Shown: positions 44,003 to 51,602 of the stretch, in pieces | How positions within the stretch are numbered: position 1 is the stretch's first letter | How the letters are laid out: every line of letters starts with the position of its first letter | Assembly (NCBI RefSeq): GCF_016107655.1 | Contig: NZ_JABASX010000002.1 | Location: 186,001 to 250,000 of the forward strand | DNA length: 64,000 nt | Origin: Brevibacterium antiquum | GTDB taxonomy: Bacteria > Actinomycetota > Actinomycetes > Actinomycetales > Brevibacteriaceae | Reading direction: 5' to 3' | Position numbers and translations under genes: made by a program | Notes under the pieces: model-generated | Database searches by the model: none | What the model was told of the DNA's origin: nothing | Seen by the model: the letters and a program-made list of their open reading frames with translations, nothing else

Positions 44003-44788
44003 ATGCAGATCACCGTCTATGGAGCCACCGGCACATTCGGCCGCAGACTCGTGGCACACCTGCGTGAACGTGAGCACTCGGTGATCGCGGCCCACCGCGG
44101 AATCGGGGTCGACACCTATGCCGGAGAGGGAGTCACCGAGGCGGCCGAAGGCAGCGATGTCCTCGTCGACTGTGTCAATTTCATGACGAACAACCGCCAC
44201 AAGGCACTCGACTTCTTCTCCCGCAGCTCCCGGTCGATCGCCCTGGCCGCGGCAGAGAACCCGGGAGCAGCGATGGTGTGTCTGTCCATCGCCTTCAAGC
44301 CTGAGGTCGCGGCGTCCAAGCTGTTGGGCTACTACCAGGCCAAGGAACTGCAGGAACGGGTCTACCGCAGGCTGATCCCCGCCGACCAGCTCATGATGTT
44401 CCGATCAGCCCAGTGGTTCGAACTTGTTGACACAATGACGTTCACCGCGGGTCCGGTGGCATTCGTGCCGAAGATGCGAGTCCAGGCCCTGACCGCCGAC
44501 GAGGCCGCTCGAATGATGGCCGAGGCCATCGATGCAGGAGAACGCGGAACCATCGAGGTCGCCGGCCCCGAGGTCAGCGACTTTCCGACGATCGCCGGCA
44601 GGATCGCGGCGGCCGACGCAGACTCGGCCGTGAGTGTCGGAGCAGGTCCGAGTGGCGGATCCCGTGCGAGGGGTATCCCGAAGATCGTCTCCGTTCCGAT
44701 CCCAGGACCGATGTCCGGCAATGGCCTCATCCCCGATTCGCCGAGGCTCTCCGCCGTCACCGTCGATGAATGGATCCGTTCCCGCTGA
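44003..44788 (+). CDS. Atypical SDR / NmrA-like NAD(P)-binding protein
   Basis: 261-aa protein with a Rossmann start ITVYGATGTFGRRLVAHL and a second-strand segment AAHRGIGVDTY, as in atypical (extended, NmrA-like) short-chain dehydrogenases. The catalytic YxxxK is not evident, so it may bind NADP as a sensor or act on small quinones. QWFELVDTM and GTIEVAGPEVSDF later in the chain are typical of this branch. GGGGAT about six bases before the ATG is the likely ribosome site. A separate unit 115 bases after the terminated kinase operon. Confidence 0.75.
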   Translation: MQITVYGATGTFGRRLVAHLREREHSVIAAHRGIGVDTYAGEGVTEAAEGSDVLVDCVNFMTNNRHKALDFFSRSSRSIALAAAENPGAAMVCLSIAFKPEVAASKLLGYYQAKELQERVYRRLIPADQLMMFRSAQWFELVDTMTFTAGPVAFVPKMRVQALTADEAARMMAEAIDAGERGTIEVAGPEVSDFPTIAGRIAAADADSAVSVGAGPSGGSRARGIPKIVSVPIPGPMSGNGLIPDSPRLSAVTVDEWIRSR

Positions 44789-44830
44789 GGTGCAGGCATG
44801 AAGTTGTAGTATCCAGTCGGGAGGAAATAC

Positions 44831-45370
44831 ATGGACTGGCTGGAATTCGGACTCGACGGCATCGATGCGGTGAGGATCGTCGTATCCTGCATTGCCTTCT
44901 ACCTCGGCATCATTATTCTCGTCCGCGTATTCGGCCAACGGGCCCTCGCGAGCCTCTCGAGTTTCGACCTCGCCGCCATCATCGCCTTGGGTGCGATCAT
45001 CGGTCGTTCGATCCTCGGTGACACTCCGACCCTCATTGCCGGTCTCTTGGCCTTGGCCACCCTGCTGATCCTCCAGGCTCTGACCGGAAAGGCCCGGCGC
45101 TTCCACCGCATCGCAGGCATCGTCAACAGCCCCGCCATCGTCCTCATGGCCGGCAGTCAGCTGCTGACCGACAACCTCGCCAGAGCCCATGTCGACCCCG
45201 CCGAAGTGTATTCGACGCTGCGCATGGCCGGCATCCGACAGCGCGCCGAGGTGGCATGCGTGATCCTCGAGCCCACCGGTCAGATCAGTGTGACCAGGCG
45301 CGGCGCCCCGATCGATGAAGACCTGCTGCGCGGCGTCATCGGTGCGGAGAGAATCCCCCGCAAGAGCTGA
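44831..45370 (+). CDS. DUF421 (YetF-like) membrane protein
   Basis: 179-aa protein with three N-terminal helices (about residues 12-80) and a C-terminal soluble domain. RVFGQRALASLSSFDLAAIIALGAIIGRSI (key part RVFGQRALASLSSFD) is the DUF421/YetF signature. The tail RMAGIRQRAEVACVILEPTGQISV is the family's beta-rich domain. Function in the family is poorly defined (envelope or spore-related in Bacillus). GGGAGG lies nine bases upstream of the ATG. It follows the NAD(P)-binding gene by 42 bases and may be co-transcribed. Confidence 0.85.
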   Translation: MDWLEFGLDGIDAVRIVVSCIAFYLGIIILVRVFGQRALASLSSFDLAAIIALGAIIGRSILGDTPTLIAGLLALATLLILQALTGKARRFHRIAGIVNSPAIVLMAGSQLLTDNLARAHVDPAEVYSTLRMAGIRQRAEVACVILEPTGQISVTRRGAPIDEDLLRGVIGAERIPRKS

Positions 45371-45388
45371 GATTGAAGGCCTGAGGGT

Positions 45389-46336
45389 TCATTCCTCAAG
45401 GCCGAGGACTCTGGCACCATTGCGCCACAGCACCGAGCGCATCCAATCGTCGCCGAGGTCGAGTCCGGCCAGCCCCGAGATCTGATCCGCATAGGGGTAG
45501 GGAATATTCGGGAAGTCCGAGCCGAGGATGATCTTGTCCTGCAGACCGGCCAAGCGTTCACGGTAAGCCGGGTCCACCTCGGCGGGGGAGGAGAAGAACC
45601 CTGACACGTACATCGTCGTGTCCAGGTGGACTCCGCTGTAATCCTCGGCGAGGCTGGCGAAGGCATCGTATTCGGGCATGCCCATGTGGGCGATGACGAA
45701 CTTCAGGGACGGGTAGCGTTCGAGCACATTCGCCACGGCCTGTGGGCCGGTGTGGGCACCCGGCAGCGGTTCGGAGCCGGCGTGGATGACGATGGGCACC
45801 TGCGCCTTGGCGAGTGCCGCCCACGCCCGATCGAGCACCCGGTCATCGGGGGAGAAGCCACCCACCTGGATATGGACCTTGAACAGTCGGGCACCTGCTG
45901 CCAGAGCCTCGGGGACATAGTCGGCGGACTCCGGTTCGGCGTAGAGAGTCGCGCAGTGGATGACATCGTCATGGGCGGCGGCGAACTCGCGGTTCCATTC
46001 GTTGAGCCAGGCGGCCATGCCGGGTTTGTGCGGGTAGGTCAGTGCCGGGATGGCACGGACGCCCAGGTCACGGACGATGTTCAGGCGGGTTTCGGTGTCA
46101 TAGCGGTAGTGGATCGGCCACGGATAGCCATAACTGGCTTCGGCGGCGTCGAAGTAGGCCCATACTTTGTCGAGGACGTTGGTCGGCAGGAAGTGGATGT
46201 GGATGTCGGCGAGGCCCGGGATGCCCAGCGCCTCGAGGTAGGCCGGGACATCGGCATCGGTGCGTGGAGGTTCCGCCGCGGTCGCCTCGCTGTGATGAGT
46301 CGCGTCCTTGCGATCGGGAAGTGTGAAGTCGTCCAT
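45389..46336 (-). CDS. Amidohydrolase-2 family metal-dependent hydrolase
   Basis: 315-aa TIM-barrel hydrolase/decarboxylase-like protein. The metal-binding HxH is in GLADIHIHFLPTN (about residues 40-52), further metal ligands are in VIHAGSEP and FVIAHMGMPEY, and the catalytic Asp in IILGSDFPNIPYPY. The reaction is not predictable. ATG 46336 is preferred: TAAGGT ends 7 nt before it, a leaderless -10. The AAGG inside that word could instead be read as a ribosome site; both point to the same ATG. Divergent from the DUF402 gene. Confidence 0.85.
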   Translation of the reverse strand: MDDFTLPDRKDATHHSEATAAEPPRTDADVPAYLEALGIPGLADIHIHFLPTNVLDKVWAYFDAAEASYGYPWPIHYRYDTETRLNIVRDLGVRAIPALTYPHKPGMAAWLNEWNREFAAAHDDVIHCATLYAEPESADYVPEALAAGARLFKVHIQVGGFSPDDRVLDRAWAALAKAQVPIVIHAGSEPLPGAHTGPQAVANVLERYPSLKFVIAHMGMPEYDAFASLAEDYSGVHLDTTMYVSGFFSSPAEVDPAYRERLAGLQDKIILGSDFPNIPYPYADQISGLAGLDLGDDWMRSVLWRNGARVLGLEE

Positions 46337-46343
46337 GCCCATC

Positions 46344-46349
46344 ACCTTA
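46344..46349 (-). promoter_or_regulatory. -10 box (TAAGGT), leaderless promoter of the amidohydrolase gene
   Basis: TAAGGT on the minus strand, 7 nt before ATG 46336. Could also be read as a poor AAGG ribosome site. Confidence 0.4.
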
Positions 46350-46453
46350 GGCGGTGGACGCTGAGCGGGCCGAAACGGTGGGCAGCGGCTTGGCAGTATC
46401 GGTGCCTGCGAAGCGGACTCGTGTACGTCCAGGCCTCACCCATGACTCGAACT

Positions 46454-46459
46454 TAGACT
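46454..46459 (+). promoter_or_regulatory. -10 box (TAGACT), leaderless promoter of the DUF402 gene
   Basis: TAGACT ends 6 nt before ATG 46466, with no ribosome site between. Divergent partner of the amidohydrolase promoter. Confidence 0.55.
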
Positions 46460-46465
46460 GCCTGT

Positions 46466-47344
46466 ATGGAGTTCACCGATCCGTACGAGATCGACATCCC
46501 ACCCAGCACACGACACGTGGGTGAGGGGCCTTTCTGGACGCCCGGCGACAGCGTGACGTGGTCGTTTCGGCGCTTTGACTTCGACCGTGACCATGCCGAG
46601 GTGCGTCGGCCGATGCGAGTGATCGAGGACGGGCCGACCGGTGCCGTGCTGTGGATGGCCGGAGGCACCGAGACCACGGACACGAGAATCGTCGGCTGGG
46701 AGGAATGCAACCCCCACGATGTTCCCCTCAAGGAGCGTTTCCGCCCGCCCGCCGAGGCGCCTCGACGGATCAAGGCGCCCGGCAGCTGGCGCGGGCTCGG
46801 GGTGCTCAAGATCGTCCCGCCCGGAGTTCCGTTCTCCGTGTGGGTGCTGCTCAAACCCGGCGGTGCAGGGACTGCTGCCAGAGACTCTGCTGTCGGCGGC
46901 TCCGGTGCGATCCGCGCGGACTGGTACGTCAACCTCGAGACCACCCATCGCCGCACGGACGACACCCTGTATACGAGCGATCACATCCTCGACATCACAT
47001 TCCCCGTCGACGGCATTCCCCTGCACACGAAGTCCGGGCACGCGCGGTCCGGGAACACGACGTCGGGGCACACTCTTCTCAACCCGGACGGAGCGGTGTT
47101 CAAGGACGTGGACGAACTCGCCGCCGCGGCGAACTACGGCGCCTGGCCACGTGAATGGTCGGACATGATTCGAAGCAATGGATCGGAACTGCTCGACCAC
47201 CTCGGCGAGTTCACCTGGGCATTCGACCCGAAGTGGGAGACGAAGGCTCGGGAGCTCGCGACAGAATCGTCGGTCTCGGATTCTTTGCGAAATCAGGAAC
47301 ATCATCGGATCCGAAATGGTTGCTACGACAAGGACTGGATCTAG
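46466..47344 (+). CDS. DUF402-domain protein (FomD-like)
   Basis: 292-aa cytoplasmic protein. The DUF402 core is ADWYVNLETTHRRTDDTLYTSDHILDI (key pieces DWYVNLE and DHILDITFPVDG, about residues 150-185), followed by FKDVDELAAAANYG. FomD-like DUF402 proteins hydrolyse nucleotidyl phosphonates or nucleoside di/triphosphates with divalent metal. A Ser/Gly-rich insert (SGHARSGNTTSGH) interrupts the core between the Asp motif and the KDVDEL motif. Predicted leaderless. The following reductase gene has its own start 93 bases on. Confidence 0.8.
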   Translation: MEFTDPYEIDIPPSTRHVGEGPFWTPGDSVTWSFRRFDFDRDHAEVRRPMRVIEDGPTGAVLWMAGGTETTDTRIVGWEECNPHDVPLKERFRPPAEAPRRIKAPGSWRGLGVLKIVPPGVPFSVWVLLKPGGAGTAARDSAVGGSGAIRADWYVNLETTHRRTDDTLYTSDHILDITFPVDGIPLHTKSGHARSGNTTSGHTLLNPDGAVFKDVDELAAAANYGAWPREWSDMIRSNGSELLDHLGEFTWAFDPKWETKARELATESSVSDSLRNQEHHRIRNGCYDKDWI

Positions 47345-47437
47345 GCGCTGCCGCCTCAGCCCCCAGAGGTTCAGCCCCACAGACACGATACGACCGTGTG
47401 CAGACAGTGCGCGGCGTCGATGAAAGGAAGCATCTCG

Positions 47438-48460
47438 ATGACGACAAACCACAGGATTCGCCTGAATTCTCGTCCGGTTGGAGAGCCGAAGGCCGAGAAC
47501 TACCTCCTCGACGAGGTTGAACTGGGGTCGCCGCAGGACGGCGAGGTACTGCTCCGGACCCTGTACCTCTCGCTCGACCCCTATATGCGTGGTCGGATGT
47601 CGGATGCGAAGTCCTATGCGAAGCCGGTCGAGGTCGGCGACGTCATGGTCGGCGCCACGGTCTCCGAGGTCGTCGAGTCGAATTCGTCCGAGTTCTCCAC
47701 CGGCGACACCGTCCTCGGCTACGGCGGCTGGCAGGAGTACTCCGTTGAGAAGGCCGCGCACCTGCGCCGTGTCGATCCGGAGGTCGCCCCGGTCAGCACC
47801 GCTCTCGGCGTGCTGGGCATGCCGGGCTTCACCGCCTACTCAGGACTCCTGGAGATCGGCCGTCCGCAACCCGGTGAGACCGTGGCCGTTGCTGCCGCCA
47901 CCGGTCCCGTCGGCTCCGTCGTCGGTCAGATTGCGAAGATCAAGGGTGCGAAGGCCGTCGGCATCGCTGGTGGCCCTGACAAGGTCGCCCACCTGGGAGA
48001 ACTCGGCTTCGATGTCGCGCTCGACCACAGGACGGGCAACCTCAAGAACGAACTCAAAGAATCGGTTCCACAGGGCATCGACGTCTACTTCGAGAACGTC
48101 GGCGGAGACGTGTTCAAGGCAGTGCTGCCACGTCTGAACACCTACGCACGCGTGCCCGTCTGCGGACTCGTCGCCAACTACAACCTCACCGAACTGCCCG
48201 AAGGTCCGGACCGTTCCGGTGCGTTGATGGGCAACATCCTCACGAGGTCACTCAATGTCCGCGGCTTCATCCAGACGGAATTCGTCGAGAAGCACCACGA
48301 GAACTTCCTGTCCGACATGAGCGGCTGGGTCAAGGAAGGAAAGGTCCGCTACCGCGAGGACATCCGCCCGGGCCTGGACAAGGCTCCCGAGTACTTCAAC
48401 GACCTGCTCAACGGCCGCAACTTCGGCAAGATGGTCGTGGCCGTCGGCGCCGAAAGCTGA
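47438..48460 (+). CDS. NADP-dependent MDR-superfamily oxidoreductase (CurA-like)
   Basis: 340-aa zinc-independent medium-chain reductase of the leukotriene B4 12-hydroxydehydrogenase/CurA branch, which reduces carbon-carbon double bonds of enones with NADPH. It shows LYLSLDPYMRGRMSD (about residues 42-56), LGMPGFTAYSGLLEIG, the nucleotide loop AAATGPVGSVVGQIAK (about 149-164), YFENVGGDVFKAVLPRL and C-terminal RGFIQTEF. ATG 47438 has GGAAG ten bases upstream; ATG 47420 is an alternative. The zinc ligands of true alcohol dehydrogenases are absent. Confidence 0.85.
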   Translation: MTTNHRIRLNSRPVGEPKAENYLLDEVELGSPQDGEVLLRTLYLSLDPYMRGRMSDAKSYAKPVEVGDVMVGATVSEVVESNSSEFSTGDTVLGYGGWQEYSVEKAAHLRRVDPEVAPVSTALGVLGMPGFTAYSGLLEIGRPQPGETVAVAAATGPVGSVVGQIAKIKGAKAVGIAGGPDKVAHLGELGFDVALDHRTGNLKNELKESVPQGIDVYFENVGGDVFKAVLPRLNTYARVPVCGLVANYNLTELPEGPDRSGALMGNILTRSLNVRGFIQTEFVEKHHENFLSDMSGWVKEGKVRYREDIRPGLDKAPEYFNDLLNGRNFGKMVVAVGAES

Positions 48461-48525
48461 CGTAAGCTCCCTGCGTCGCAGCTTCCCAGCGGCGCTGTAG
48501 CGTCGCTGACGCCGCAGATCTCACG

Positions 48526-48585
48526 AACAGTCGGTAGGTCCTGGTCGAATTTCGTATTATTATCGCCCAGAACTTGCCGACTGTT
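48526..48585. repeat. Inverted repeat AACAGTCGG / CCGACTGTT
   Basis: Perfect 9-bp outer arms (48526-48534 and 48577-48585) continue inward with partial pairing (AGGTCCTGG against CCAGAACTT) around an AT-rich core TTCGTATTATTATCG. It could be a terminator for the reductase gene or the ends of a lost small element. Confidence 0.4.
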
Positions 48586-48666
48586 TCAGTTTCAGGCCAT
48601 CTTTCTCGCCCGAATATCGCCGCTGGCTCAACCGGACATGACTGTGCGGCCAATTCGGGCCGCCGT

Positions 48667-48806
48667 CAACCGGCACACAGCAGTGCGTTCTGCGAACCGC
48701 CTCCGACGACGTGGACCGTGTCGGCCGTTACCCCGGCCAACGCCTCGGCGGCATCGATGGTGCGGGCATGGGCCTCGGCCACGGATTCGGGTGGACGGTT
48801 GATCGA
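48667..48806 (-). pseudogene. Remnant of an FGGY sugar kinase (rhamnulokinase-like)
   Basis: About 45 in-frame codons between two stops read PPESVAEAHARTIDAAEALA, then GVTADTVHVVGGGSQNALLC. VHVVGGGSQNALL is the ATP-binding block of RhaB-type carbohydrate kinases and the preceding helix also fits. The next ~70 residues of a kinase and everything N-terminal are gone, so this is a decayed internal fragment, not a gene. It lies just downstream of the asparaginase stop on the same strand. Confidence 0.65.
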
Positions 48807-48911
48807 CTACTCCAGGGTGGGCCAACCGTACTCGGCGAGTGACAAAGGGATGTTCAGGCGTCGTGCTGTCGAATCAATGCCGGAGGAGGAGCTCCTGGCT
48901 GACTCCCACGC

Positions 48912-49904
48912 TCACGCGAATGCCGCGAACACCTCGGCGGGGTCGAGCCCCAGGCTCAGCGCCAGGGTGAGGACGATGCGGGCCTTGCGGGCGTCGAGGA
49001 TCCCGGCCGGGATGAGGCCAGACTCGAGCAGCCCGATCTCGCCGCCGGGGTAGCCGTAGGTGCCGGTCAGGCTCGCGCCCGAGCCTGGCCGTGACGCCAA
49101 GATCACGGGCATTTCTTCGCCGAGGCGGGTCACCGCTGGCACCAGATGTTCAGGGACGTGACCGCCACCGACACCAGCGATGACGACACCGGAGAAACCG
49201 GAGCCGAGGAGCTGGGTCAGTGTCTCCTCGGGTTCGCCCATCCCCACCTCGGCGAGGGCGACCTTCGCAACCGTCTCCGGACGGGGCAGGCCTGCGAACG
49301 GAGAAGCATCTGCGATGGCGGGCGCGTGGGGGAGGCGGACGGTGTCCTCGCTGATCCACCCGATCGCGCCGAGGACCGGGCCGGATGAAAATGCTGCGGT
49401 CGAGGTCACGTGGGACTTGCGGACGAAACGCGGATCATGGACCTCGTCGTTGAAGACCAGACTTGAGGGCAGTCCACTGCTCAGCGGAGAGAGCGCCGTC
49501 AGCGCGGCGGCGCGCACGTTTGCCGGTCCATCGGCGCCGGGCAGGGTCGGGTTGCGCATGGCTCCGGTGGCTGCGATGTGAGCAGCGGAGTCGTTGAGCA
49601 GCCAGAGGGCGAAGGCGCTCTCCTCGAGAGTGTCGGTGCCCTGTGTGAGGACGATGCCGTCGGCCTCGCTCGTGCGGGCCAGTTCGCGGACCTCGAAGAG
49701 CATATCGAGGGTGACATTGGCGCTTGAGACCTGTGACACCTGGGTGAAGTCAGCCTGCAGGTCCGGCCAGATCTGGTCGAGGCCGGCAGCTGCGGCGATC
49801 TCGGCTCCGCTCAGGGCCGGGGCCACGCCTCCCGACTGGTTCGAGGTCGATGCGATGGTTCCGCCGAGGGCGGCGACAAGGAGGCGGGGAGCATTCTGCG
49901 ACAT
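48912..49904 (-). CDS. L-asparaginase
   Basis: 330-aa asparaginase that hydrolyses asparagine to aspartate and ammonia. The two catalytic threonine motifs are visible: LGGTIAST (about residues 13-20) and VLTQGTDTLEESA (about 86-98, with the TDT motif), plus the substrate-binding SSxN segment around SSANVTLDM. No signal peptide, so a cytoplasmic enzyme. TAGAAT ends 7 nt before ATG 49904, so a leaderless mRNA is likely; a GTG two codons upstream is the alternative. Divergent from the YjbR gene. Confidence 0.9.
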   Translation of the reverse strand: MSQNAPRLLVAALGGTIASTSNQSGGVAPALSGAEIAAAAGLDQIWPDLQADFTQVSQVSSANVTLDMLFEVRELARTSEADGIVLTQGTDTLEESAFALWLLNDSAAHIAATGAMRNPTLPGADGPANVRAAALTALSPLSSGLPSSLVFNDEVHDPRFVRKSHVTSTAAFSSGPVLGAIGWISEDTVRLPHAPAIADASPFAGLPRPETVAKVALAEVGMGEPEETLTQLLGSGFSGVVIAGVGGGHVPEHLVPAVTRLGEEMPVILASRPGSGASLTGTYGYPGGEIGLLESGLIPAGILDARKARIVLTLALSLGLDPAEVFAAFA

Positions 49905-49911
49905 GGGCACG

Positions 49912-49917
49912 ATTCTA
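49912..49917 (-). promoter_or_regulatory. -10 box (TAGAAT), leaderless promoter of the asparaginase gene
   Basis: TAGAAT on the minus strand, 7 nt before ATG 49904. Confidence 0.6.
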
Positions 49918-49975
49918 TCGGCACTGCTCTGAAGGTCCGACGCTGGTGAGCGGGTTCGGTGTCATGGCCGTTTGC

Positions 49976-49981
49976 TAATCT
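49976..49981 (+). promoter_or_regulatory. -10 box (TAATCT), leaderless promoter of the YjbR gene
   Basis: TAATCT ends 6 nt before ATG 49988. Back to back with the asparaginase promoter, 58 bases apart. Confidence 0.55.
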
Positions 49982-49987
49982 CCAGGC

Positions 49988-50416
49988 ATGGATCCTGACA
50001 CCGTGCTCACCCTCGCTCATGACCAGGCGATCCAGTATCCGTCGGTGGAGATCGAGCATCCGTTCGGGCCGGAGTACGACGTGTACAAGGTGCGCGGAAA
50101 GATGTTCATGATGCACTTCGATCTGCGCGGTGTGCCCAGCATGAATCTCAAGATCGACCCGCTGGACGGGGAGGTGCTGCGTGACGCCTATGAGGAGATC
50201 ACTCCCGGATATCACATGAGCAAGAAGCACTGGATCACCGTGGCGGGTGCTGGCACGGCCGAAGGAGAGGGCCCCGAGGGTGCGGCGGGAAACATCCTCG
50301 ACGCTGATCTGCTCCATGATCTCGTCCTCGAGTCCTACTGCCTCGTTGTGGCGAAGCTGCCGAAGAAGGCCCGCCCTGTCGACCCGACAACCTTCGGCGG
50401 GAGGGATGACGAATAG
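49988..50416 (+). CDS. MmcQ/YjbR-family protein
   Basis: 142-aa small protein of the MmcQ/YjbR fold (double-wing, CyaY-like topology), usually annotated as DNA-binding although the role is unproven. Typical pieces are PSVEIEHPFGPEYDVYKVRGKMFMM (key VYKVRGKMFMM), LKIDPLDGEVLRDAYEEITPGYHMSKKHW (key ITPGYHMSKKHWITV) and LVLESYCLVVAKLPKK at the end. Predicted leaderless. It is convergent with the M20 peptidase gene, 16 bases apart. Confidence 0.85.
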   Translation: MDPDTVLTLAHDQAIQYPSVEIEHPFGPEYDVYKVRGKMFMMHFDLRGVPSMNLKIDPLDGEVLRDAYEEITPGYHMSKKHWITVAGAGTAEGEGPEGAAGNILDADLLHDLVLESYCLVVAKLPKKARPVDPTTFGGRDDE

Positions 50417-50432
50417 GTTCAGCTGACGCCGC

Positions 50433-51602
50433 TCAACTGAGTCCGCGCTCCCGATGCCGTTCGACGAGGAGGCTTCGCAGCGCTTCGTCCGTGGCCGCAG
50501 TGGCCATCGCCCGCGCCAATCCGTATGCTCCGTCGAGCACCGCCAGGTCCGCCGAGGTACTCGTGCCGTAGGCGGCGAATGCGCTGTTGTGGTTGACCGC
50601 ACCGTTGACCTCATAGCCGATCAGCGGGTGGATGCTCGGAACGACGTGGGACACATTGCCCATGTCTGTCGATGCGACCGCCTCGGCCTCGGTGGAGATC
50701 TCTCGGCCGCGATCGGCCATTGCGCTCACGTAGGCCTGCACCAGATCGTCGTTTTGGCGTAGATCGGCGAAGGTGTGGCCCTGCGCCTCGATCGAGATCC
50801 CGCAATCGGTGGCCAGGGCTCCGGCACGAAGGCATTTGTCGACCCGATCGTTGATGACATCGAGGTGTTCTGCCAGTGGTGAGCGCATCTCGACCATGAT
50901 TTCTGTGCGATCGGGGATGATGTTGACGGCTTCGCCCCCGCGGGTGATGACGGTCGAGACCACAGATCGTGGCGGCAGCTGTTGGCGAGCCATTGCGATC
51001 GCAGTCTGGGCGATGTGCACCGCGTCCAGAGCATTGATGCCAGCGGACGGGGCGCTGGCGGCATGCGCGGCGATACCAGTGAACGAGACTTTCCATGCGT
51101 TGAGTGCCAGTGACGAGTTGCCCGCGGAATCATGTGCCGAGGCGTGAACCATGGCTGCGGCATGAGTGTGTGCGAAGAAGCCCTCCTCGATGAGGTCGAC
51201 CTTGCCGCCGTGAGACTCTTCTGACGGTGTGCCGAGAACGTGAACGGTGAGGTCGAGTTCATCGGCCATGGGCGCCAGCGCCAGAGCGGCACCAAGAGCA
51301 GCAGCGGCGTTGACGTTGTGGCCGCAGGCGTGGCCGATGTCAGGCAACGCGTCGTATTCGACGCAGAAGGTGACGACGAAGTCAGAGCTGCCGAAGGTCG
51401 CGCTCAGTGCCGTCGGAGCGCTGGGTTGATTGTCGTCGAAGGTGAACCCTTCCTGCCGGAGAATCGAGCGGGTCCGCTCGGCGGCACGATGTTCGTCGCC
51501 GCTGACCTCGGGGTCGGCATGCAGTGCGTGACTGTAGTCGAGCAGCAGACTGCGGTGCCCATCGACTTCTTGGGCAATTGACCCGGCAAAGTCGGAGTTC
51601 AT
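50433..51602 (-). CDS. M20-family metallopeptidase / amidohydrolase
   Basis: 389-aa two-domain hydrolase of the amidohydrolase branch of M20 (aminobenzoyl-glutamate, indole-acetyl-amino-acid or N-acyl amino-acid hydrolases). Metal-site segments are GHACGHNVNAAAALGAA, GTPSEESHGGK and HASAHDSAG, with a dimerisation domain from about residue 165 (NAWKVSFTGIAAHAAS). The gene overlaps the MFS gene in front by ATGA, so uptake and hydrolysis of one amide-type substrate are likely coupled. The divergent Lrp-like gene at 53198 is the probable regulator. Confidence 0.85.
   Translation of the reverse strand: MNSDFAGSIAQEVDGHRSLLLDYSHALHADPEVSGDEHRAAERTRSILRQEGFTFDDNQPSAPTALSATFGSSDFVVTFCVEYDALPDIGHACGHNVNAAAALGAALALAPMADELDLTVHVLGTPSEESHGGKVDLIEEGFFAHTHAAAMVHASAHDSAGNSSLALNAWKVSFTGIAAHAASAPSAGINALDAVHIAQTAIAMARQQLPPRSVVSTVITRGGEAVNIIPDRTEIMVEMRSPLAEHLDVINDRVDKCLRAGALATDCGISIEAQGHTFADLRQNDDLVQAYVSAMADRGREISTEAEAVASTDMGNVSHVVPSIHPLIGYEVNGAVNHNSAFAAYGTSTSADLAVLDGAYGLARAMATAATDEALRSLLVERHRERGLS

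Larger units (their letters stand above)
48461..48911. other. Gene-poor gap with remnants
   Basis: 451 bases between the CurA-like reductase and the asparaginase gene. Holds a long imperfect inverted repeat (48526-48585) and a decayed sugar-kinase fragment on the minus strand (48667-48806). A further minus-strand open stretch (roughly 48810-48905, ending LAEYGWPTLE then stop) was not recognised. Confidence 0.5.

Noticed and set aside
48574-49053. 160-codon plus-strand frame across the asparaginase end
   Set aside because: It is antisense to the 3' end of asparaginase and to the kinase remnant and shows no known domain or ribosome site.
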